Assembly: GCA_024644775.1 (NCBI GenBank)
Contig: JAHEHB010000354.1
Location: 1 to 5,798, forward strand
Reading direction: 5' to 3'
DNA: 5,798 bases
DNA from: Deltaproteobacteria bacterium
GTDB lineage: Bacteria; Desulfobacterota; Desulfobacteria; Desulfobacterales; SURF-15
Positions 1 through 4,469 of this stretch are shown here, piece after piece. Under the pieces are notes generated by a model, which was not told the origin of the DNA, ran no database searches, and saw only the letters and a list, made by a program, of their open reading frames with translations. The position numbers and the translations under genes were made by a program. Numbering within the stretch: position 1 is the first letter of the stretch; each line of letters opens with the position of its first letter.

Positions 1-1
1 G

Positions 2-82
2 ATGACTAAATGGGAATTGGCCCTGGGCGATATCTTCCGCATCATTTGGTCCGGTTATGATGAGATCTTTATCCAGGCTTAA
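2..82 (+). pseudogene. Possible 3' remnant of a truncated gene (26 codons), perhaps IS91-type transposase N-terminus
   Basis: An open stretch reads from the window edge to a TAA at 80-82 and begins with an ATG at position 2, which may be internal. The peptide MTKWELALGDIFRIIWSGYD (then EIFIQA) loosely resembles the start of IS91-family transposases, which often begin with an ELADIFR-like motif, but the match is short and made from memory. It converges with arsM and overlaps its last codons by 14 bases, as if the gene had been cut when the two sequences were joined. It could equally be chance open frame, and no ribosome binding site can be checked because the sequence starts here. Confidence 0.2.
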
Positions 83-977
83 CCGCCTCGATATATGCTG
101 AAACTATATAGTCTCCAGGGTTTTTATTTTTCGTCGGATTCCACTGTTCAATCAGTTCTCGGCTGTTATTTTTGGGCGTGATTTTGATGTTCTGAAATCC
201 TGCTTCCCTCAGCATTTGCTCCGTATCTGCAATGGTCGCCGCACCGCCTACACAAGCGGCCACAAGTGCCAAATCTTTTTGAATTTCCTCTGGAAGGGGA
301 GCGGTTGCCAAAACATCCGAAATGGCCAGTCGGCCTCCGGGCTTAAGTATCCGATAGGCATCTTGGAATACGCTGAGCTTGTCCGGGGATAGATTGATCA
401 CACAATTGGACATGACGATGTCGGCGCTGTTATCGGCTACGGGTAAATGTTCAATTTCCCCCAGCCGAAACTCGACATTATCCATCGCCACTTTTTCGGC
501 ATTTGCTCTGGCTTTAGAAATCATATCCGGTGTCATGTCCACGCCGATGATTTTCCCGGTTTCACCCACCTCCTTTGCTGCCAGGAAACAGTCAAATCCG
601 CCGCCGTTGCCAAGGTCAACAACCGTTTCACCATGTTTTAATGAAGCCAGGGCCACCGGGTTGCCGCAACCGAGTCCCATATTGGCACCATCCGGAACAC
701 TTTCGAGATCTTTCAATGAATATCCCAGCGTTGAGGATACCTGTTCCATGGTAAAATCCGAATCACCGCATCCGCATTGTGAACCGGGGCCTTTTTCATC
801 GGCGATATTTGATAGGCTGCAGCAGGATGCTGCCGGACGTGTCTCGGTTGAGATATCTGAGGGCCCGCAACAGGATGTGGTCCGATTTTCCTCAGAAGAC
901 GCGCTTGCTGCTTTTGCCACCTTTCCATAGGCTTTACGAACGGATTGTCGAATTTTGTCTTGGTTTGTGGTTTCCAT
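69..977 (-). CDS. arsM: Arsenite S-adenosylmethionine methyltransferase (ArsM)
   Basis: This 302-residue cytoplasmic enzyme should methylate trivalent arsenic using S-adenosylmethionine and thiols, a detoxification step giving methylated arsenicals. The class I methyltransferase core is clear: SAM motif I VVDLGNGGGFDCF (119-131), acidic end of strand 2 GVDMT (145-149), and EFRLGEIEHLPV (169-180). The three cysteines expected of ArsM are present: C104 in GLGCGNP, C192 in SNCVINLS and C242 in AACVGGA. The N-terminus has the usual IRQSVRKAYGKVA helix (9-21), followed by a Cys-rich segment with CC at 36-37 and 52-53 and CGC at 68-70. The ATG at 977 is chosen because AAGGAG (984-989) lies 6 bases upstream. 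An in-frame ATG at 1028 has no such site and falls in the probable promoter. The exported-protein gene lies 135 bases upstream on the same strand. No arsR or arsenic pump gene is in the window. Confidence 0.93.
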   Translation of the reverse strand: METTNQDKIRQSVRKAYGKVAKAASASSEENRTTSCCGPSDISTETRPAASCCSLSNIADEKGPGSQCGCGDSDFTMEQVSSTLGYSLKDLESVPDGANMGLGCGNPVALASLKHGETVVDLGNGGGFDCFLAAKEVGETGKIIGVDMTPDMISKARANAEKVAMDNVEFRLGEIEHLPVADNSADIVMSNCVINLSPDKLSVFQDAYRILKPGGRLAISDVLATAPLPEEIQKDLALVAACVGGAATIADTEQMLREAGFQNIKITPKNNSRELIEQWNPTKNKNPGDYIVSAYIEAVKPG

Positions 978-983
978 GTTATT

Positions 984-989
984 CTCCTT
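984..989 (-). promoter_or_regulatory. Ribosome binding site of arsM
   Basis: AAGGAG on the minus strand lies 6 bases before the ATG at 977. It decides the start against the upstream in-frame ATG at 1028, which would add 17 basic and polar residues not expected in ArsM. Confidence 0.8.
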
Positions 990-1004
990 TTTGTATTTGT
1001 TTTT

Positions 1005-1035
1005 ATGTGCACATGCACTTGGACGCATATGTCAA
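1005..1035 (-). promoter_or_regulatory. Possible arsM promoter -35 with overlapping dyad (operator-like)
   Basis: On the minus strand a perfect TTGACA (1035-1030) runs into an inverted repeat with arms CATATGCG (1031-1024) and TGCATGTG (1017-1010), a 6-base spacer and 6 of 8 positions paired. A second, perfect 10-base palindrome ATGTGCACAT (1014-1005) overlaps the right arm. This is where a repressor site would sit between -35 and -10. At 17-base spacing the -10 hexamer would be GTGCAC, which is poor, so the promoter would need an activator or the -35 match is accidental. The identity of any regulator is unknown; ArsR family control would fit arsM but the arms do not match an ArsR box that I know. 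Confidence 0.3.
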
Positions 1036-1112
1036 CCCCAAAAAAAACCGACGCCCATTAATTATTGGACTCAATATGTAATGTCGCGTGCATCCAGCTT
1101 GTTGGCATTTCC

Positions 1113-1757
1113 TTAGTGAAGTCTGTGTTCCCTCCATGCAGAACCTGTGGCTTCAAAGGTCAGCAAACGATCAGAGGTGCGAACTGTTGCTTTACTTGAC
1201 GTTATTTTGATCGCCTCTATGGTTTCTCGAACTCGGAGGAATATTTCTTTAAAAGCCGAAGTTTCTGCTGCCAGACCGAATGCCCGACTGGATGTTATCA
1301 CCACCGCAACATATTTTTCCACTTCCGCTGCCAGTAGCTCATCGCGAAATGGTAGTCGAGTTTCAATAAATCGGTTGGACGCTGCATCAAAACCGATAGC
1401 ACGATCTCCAGTTACCAGTAAAGCGATATGGGGCGATAAGGACGCAATTCCTTTTTCTGATTCATCTGACTTCAAAGGCAATATCTGCCAGGCACCTGAT
1501 GAAGTGGATATTACGAAAAAGCGTTCACTGGTTAAAAATGCACCTAAATAACCTTTTGAGCCACTCCATAGCACCTTCTCTTTTGACCGAAGATCAAAGG
1601 AAATTGTCTTTCTCCCCTCAATAACAGCTATAATTTTGCTATTCGATTCTATGATATCAACTAAATCTTCAATTTCCTCTTCAGCATGGGAGCATATGGT
1701 AGAAGCAAGTATGGACAAGCAAATCAGAATAGTAAGTGTTTTTCGACATCTTAACAT
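1113..1757 (-). CDS. Exported protein of unknown function with beta-propeller-like repeats
   Basis: I do not recognise this 214-residue protein. It begins with a typical Sec signal peptide: basic start (R3, R5, K6), hydrophobic core about 8-21, and likely cleavage after S23-H24-A25. No lipobox cysteine is present, so it should be a soluble periplasmic or secreted protein. The mature part holds about five repeats of roughly 40 residues starting near 41, 69, 109, 148 and 188. Each has a beta-hairpin pattern like hhAhhhTSxRAhGFxAxSxxFxExxL, and examples are IALLVTGDRAIGFDA (111-125) and AVVITSSRAFGLAA (151-164). This suggests propeller-type blades, possibly binding a ligand or partner at the envelope, but no catalytic residues stand out. 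AGGAGG lies 6 bases before the ATG, a very strong start signal. It is divergent from the sucC remnant and upstream of arsM on the same strand; a shared role with arsM is not shown. Confidence 0.8.
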   Translation of the reverse strand: MLRCRKTLTILICLSILASTICSHAEEEIEDLVDIIESNSKIIAVIEGRKTISFDLRSKEKVLWSGSKGYLGAFLTSERFFVISTSSGAWQILPLKSDESEKGIASLSPHIALLVTGDRAIGFDAASNRFIETRLPFRDELLAAEVEKYVAVVITSSRAFGLAAETSAFKEIFLRVRETIEAIKITSSKATVRTSDRLLTFEATGSAWREHRLH

Positions 1758-1763
1758 GGCTCA

Positions 1764-1769
1764 CCTCCT
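1764..1769 (-). promoter_or_regulatory. Strong ribosome binding site of the exported repeat protein
   Basis: AGGAGG on the minus strand, part of AGGAGGTGA, ends 6 bases before the ATG at 1757. This is a near-perfect Shine-Dalgarno sequence and fixes the start, which also gives a well-formed signal peptide. Confidence 0.85.
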
Positions 1770-1781
1770 GAAATAGTTAAA

Positions 1782-1809
1782 ATTATAATATTTCCTTTAT
1801 CGATCTCAG
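1782..1809 (-). promoter_or_regulatory. Probable sigma-70-type promoter for the exported repeat protein
   Basis: The minus strand has a consensus -10 TATAAT (1787-1782) and, 16 bases upstream, CTGAGA (1809-1804), four of six matches to TTGACA. The predicted transcript would start near 1775, leaving a leader of under 20 bases that contains the strong ribosome binding site. ATTATAAT is self-complementary, so TATAAT also reads on the plus strand (1784-1789), but there the -35 region is poor. Confidence 0.45.
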
Positions 1810-1819
1810 ATGCTATCAT
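1791..1819 (+). promoter_or_regulatory. Weak candidate promoter for the sucC remnant
   Basis: On the plus strand TATCAT (1814-1819) matches five of six -10 positions and is preceded at 17 bases by TTTCCT (1791-1796), only three of six for -35. It overlaps the promoter of the divergent gene. A transcript from here would have a leader of about 20 bases with AAGGTG (1838-1843) placed 5 bases before the ATG at 1849. Confidence 0.22.
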
Positions 1820-1848
1820 TTCATTCATACTAATAACAAGGTGTATCT

Positions 1849-2655
1849 ATGAAACTGTTTGAATATGAGGCGGCGGATATATTTGCCGAATATGGGGTTC
1901 GCGTTCCAGAGAGAACTCTGGCATCCACGGAGGATCAAGCTGTTTTGGCCGCGGACAGAATCGGCTTCCCGGTGGTCATCAAAGCACAAGTTCTAATAGG
2001 CGGCCGTGGCCTTGCCGGTGGCGTTAAAATTGTTTCGACACCCGAAGAAGCTCACCGAACTGCCTCGGAACTCTTAGGCTCAAGAGTAAAGGGCATCAGA
2101 GTTCGAAATATAATGGTCACCCGTAAAATCGATTTTTATAAAGAACTGTATTTCGGAATTACCGTTGACGGTTATAACGGTAAGCCCTCAGTTATGGTGG
2201 GTACAGAAGGGGGTGTGAACATTGAAGAGATGGCTCGAAAGACACCGCAAAACATACACTCCTTGAAGGTAAACATTGACAGAGACTTGTTTACCTTTGA
2301 GGCTCGAAAACTCCTCACAAAATCCGGATTTCCCTCCAAGCAGATTCCGAGCTGTGCCGATGTATTGGTGCGGCTGTATAAGGTTTTTGTGGAATACGAT
2401 GCGATGGTCGCGGAAATAAATCCACTGGTAGTCTGTTCCAACGAAAGCCTAATGGCATTGGACGCTAAGTTGGAAATCGATGATTCTTCGCTCTTTCGAA
2501 TGGGAAAATCGATTCCAGGCGATCATGATCGAAACGAGAGCTATCTGGAAAAGCGGGGTCGTGAAATAGGGGTGACCTATGTAGAATTGGATGGAGACAT
2601 CGCAATTATATGTTCCGGCGCCTTTCGTGCTCGATGCGTTTATAGAAACCGTTGA
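1849..2655 (+). pseudogene. sucC: Succinyl-CoA synthetase beta subunit (ADP-forming type), C-terminally truncated by deletion
   Basis: Residues 1-258 are the ATP-grasp part of a SucC-like acyl-CoA synthetase beta subunit, which with SucD makes ATP from succinyl-CoA (TCA cycle). Recognisable parts are the start MKLFEYEAADIFAEYGV, nucleotide-binding VVIKAQV and GGRGLAGGVK (42-60), EGGVNIEEMARKTPQNI (120-136), and metal-site EINP (189-192) with D205 in ALDAKLEIDD. After YVELDGDIAIICSGA the match ends and ten unrelated residues lead to a stop. The family is normally near 388 residues, so about 130 C-terminal residues are gone, including the GGGA power-helix domain that contacts the phosphohistidine. 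The protein should therefore be inactive. AAGGTG lies 5 bases before the ATG. A malate-CoA ligase (mtkA) or another succinate-type ligase is possible, since these families look alike. The pieces are still clean reading frames, so the damage is probably recent. Confidence 0.85.
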
Positions 2656-3274
2656 TGCCGGCATCAATCTCATTGTCGTGGTTCCGGAAAATGTACCGGT
2701 TCACGATGTAATGAAGATGAAGACGTATGCCGAGAAACACTCCTGCGGGAGTCTGTTTGCACTTGGCCCGACAACACCGGGTATTTTGACGCCCGGTGAG
2801 GCAAAAATGGGAATTATGCCGGCCTCCTTGTTTAAGCCGGGTCGCATCGGTATTATTTCACGCAGCGGAACTTTGGCATATGAGATGGCAGGGATTCTCT
2901 CCAACGAGGGATATGGACAAAGTACGGTGGTTGGAAATGGGGCGGATCCCGTAACGCTAACCACCTTAACCATGATCTTAAAACATTTTGAGGATGATCC
3001 CGATACGGATGGAGTTGTAATCGTTGGGGAAGTCGGAGGGAGTCAGGAAGAAGAAGCGGCCAAGTTTATTGCAAAAAGCATTAAGAAACCGATAGGCGCA
3101 TATATTACGGGGCGATTTGCTCCTGAAGGAAAAAGGATGGGCCATGCCGGGGCGATCATCCGGGGTTCGCAGGGCACATTTGAAAGCAAACAAAAGGCAT
3201 TTCGAGCTGCGAACGTTGAAATATTTAACACCCCCATTGAGGTGATCAAGTGGGCGCAAAAGATCAGTATGTAA
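2591..3274 (+). pseudogene. sucD: Succinyl-CoA synthetase alpha subunit, N-terminally truncated by the same deletion
   Basis: From L6-Y7 (YVPAPF) to the end this is SucD. It carries the ligase-CoA domain with SRSGTLAYE (90-98), GQSTVVGNGADP (109-120), GEVGGSQEEEAA (146-157) and the phosphohistidine motif KRMGHAGAII (181-190), H185 being the expected active-site histidine. YVPAPF sits near residue 72 of E. coli SucD, so the first 70 or so residues, the Rossmann-type CoA-binding start with its glycine-rich loop, are missing. The frame is +1 relative to the sucC part, so no fused protein is made without a frameshift. The ATG at 2591 lies inside sucC, encodes non-SucD residues (METSQ) and has no ribosome binding site. 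The segment after the start is otherwise undamaged. GPTTPG at 59-64 replaces the usual GPNCPG or GPNTPG. Its stop overlaps the end of the convergent dehalogenase fragment. Confidence 0.85.
2605..2622 (+). other. Deletion junction with 18-base dual-frame overlap (sucC/sucD)
   Basis: The 18 bases ATTATATGTTCCGGCGCC encode IICSGA in the sucC frame and, from 2606, LYVPAP in the sucD frame. Both are conserved family sequence. Such overlap is expected if a direct repeat of up to about 17-18 bases existed in the two parent genes and recombination or replication slippage between the copies removed everything between them. From usual family lengths the loss would be about 600-650 bases plus any intergenic spacer. 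Confidence 0.75.
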
Positions 3275-3902
3275 ACAGAGCCAACAAACCAGCGGTAAAA
3301 GCCATCTGTGAATAGCCCTTGCCGGTGGCGGCAGAGGCCGGATGGGTCGGCGAGCATGCGATACCGGCATAGTCCATCTCTACTGCGATGGCGACGGCAA
3401 ATTTAAATTCCGAGGGAATATTAATGTCTTCTTCCTGGCCACCTTTGGAAGTGGTTTTGTAAGCCTTGGAATAAATCCAACGGCGATCCAGTTCGCACAC
3501 ACCAACCAAACTTGCTCCAAACAATCTAGCGGCTTTTTTAACCCACCTTGTTGTCAACACCGGCTTGTCACTGTTAATTTTCAGACCTTCAGGTGCATGG
3601 GGAAATGAGAATTTACCATCCCAGTCCCAAGCGTACATGCCCATGCGGCCGCCACGCACCCCGAGGCCATACTCCCGTTCAAGGCGCCAAGCAGCATTAA
3701 CCAGGGCCTGATCCGTTAGACGGTATCCCGGTTTGTCTTTTGGTGGTACCGTATGAAAATAAAATTTATCACGTAACACACGCATTTGTGGTTCCCAAAA
3801 CGGCCGCTTGAACATCTCATTTTTTTGGTCATAGGGCTCAACGTTGCCAACCACGTAACGCCCGGCTCCCTTTGATATATAATTTACTGAGCTTAAATCC
3901 AT
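3264..3902 (-). pseudogene. Reductive dehalogenase RdhA-like protein, N-terminal half only
   Basis: The 212 residues match the N-terminal half of RdhA-type corrinoid/iron-sulfur proteins of the cytoplasmic, non-Tat group common in anaerobic deltaproteobacteria. Supporting stretches are VEPYDQKNEMFKRPFWEP (21-38), GASLVGVCELDRRWIYS (129-145), IPSEFKFAVAIAVEMDY (162-178) and ASAATGKGYSQMAFTAGLLA (189-208). Y197 in the GYS motif probably corresponds to the catalytic tyrosine of PceA, judged by its 26-residue distance to the next conserved Asn in intact relatives. The family continues after LLALF with the corrinoid-binding fold and two CxxCxxCxxxCP iron-sulfur motifs; here it ends with T-Y-stop. 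Cofactor binding is thus lost and activity is not expected. The ATG at 3902 has AAGAGG 9 bases upstream and fits the usual start, with no Tat signal. The end overlaps the convergent sucD end by 11 bases. No rdhB anchor gene is visible. Confidence 0.8.
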
Positions 3903-4041
3903 TGACTAAAACCTCTTACAAACAGGGGATGAATATTAAATCAAAAGAGTTATTTCGAAATTTTCGTCTTAAATAATCTTCATGGAAATATCTCCCAGAC
4001 AATGGGCTTGTGGTTGATCCGGTCGTGAAAAGAAGCGGCCT
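3903..4041. other. Non-coding spacer between ABC ATPase remnant and RdhA fragment
   Basis: These 139 bases hold no convincing gene. A perfect 10-base palindrome ATTTCGAAAT (3952-3961) and an overlapping CGAAA-T-TTTCG inverted repeat (3956-3966) sit about 50 bases before the dehalogenase start and could be a regulator site or chance in AT-rich DNA. I found no good -35/-10 pair and no hairpin followed by a T-run. Confidence 0.4.
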
Positions 4042-4465
4042 CTATCCAGTGTTCGTGCCCGTCATCACCGGATACGCCAGGCTGTCGGCGGTGAGATCAC
4101 AGGTGTTTCTTTCTAGAATTTTTTTCACCGTTTTTTAGAATGACCACCCGATTGGTGACCGCTACGATATCGTCCATGTTGTGACTGATGATGATTATGG
4201 TCACGCCTGCATCTCGAAGTTTGTGGATCAGATCCAATACTTTCCGGGTCTCTTTTACCCCGAGGGCAGCCGTCGCTTCATCCATGACCACCAGTTGTGC
4301 TTTCCAGCGGATGATCCGAGCGATGGCAACGGCCTGTCGCTGCCCCCCCGACAGATCGTTGACCCATGTATCCATAGAAGGCATGGATATTTTGAGTTTT
4401 TCAAGATATTTTGCCGACGCCTTGCGCATGCCTGTCAAAAAGGCCCGCACGAATAGAGGTGCCAC
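4042..4465 (-). pseudogene. Sugar-type ABC transporter ATP-binding protein, 5'-truncated and frameshifted
   Basis: This is the C-terminal half of an ABC ATPase of the ribose/xylose/fructose importer type. Visible are the linker KISMPSMDTWVNDLSGGQRQ (25-44) with the ABC signature, Walker B LVVMDEATAALG (58-69; the usual P of DEPTAALG is A) and the H-loop ISHN with H95. Walker A and the Q-loop are absent, so it cannot bind ATP normally. The fragment starts directly behind the stop of the AlbA_2 gene; the GTG at 4465 is unlikely to be a real start. The current frame ends at 4097 after KNGEKNSRKKHL. Removing one A from the run of seven (T7 on plus, 4119-4125) instead gives EKILERNTCDLTADSLA, then YPVMTGTNTG and a stop at 4042, a family-like C-terminus. 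The membrane and binding-protein genes of the transporter are not here. Confidence 0.8.
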
Positions 4466-4469
4466 CGAG

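Noticed and set aside
379..930. Long plus-strand open frame (183 codons) opposite arsM
   Set aside because: It is antisense to a clearly conserved gene, has no family resemblance or start signal, and arises from the codon pattern of arsM.
1040..1047. Run of eight T (minus strand) after the exported-protein gene, as a possible terminator
   Set aside because: The preceding GGGCGTCGG cannot form a hairpin with nearby sequence, so no intrinsic terminator is supported.
1147..1551. Plus-strand open frame opposite the exported repeat protein
   Set aside because: The minus-strand gene has a signal peptide, repeats and a strong ribosome binding site; the antisense frame has none of these.
2449..2673. 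Minus-strand frame across the sucC/sucD junction
   Set aside because: It is short and antisense to conserved coding sequence on both sides and lacks a start signal.
3980..4095. Minus-strand frame ending ...HWIEAASFHDRINHKPIVW (to a stop at 3980)
   Set aside because: It looks protein-like but is only about 38 codons, has no start, overlaps the restored C-terminus of the ABC ATPase in another frame, and matches no family I can name.
4116..4125. Programmed frameshift at the A-run in the ABC ATPase
   Set aside because: A -1 shift hits a stop at once, and the useful +1 direction is not favoured by this run; with the 5' end of the gene missing, decay or sequencing error is more likely.
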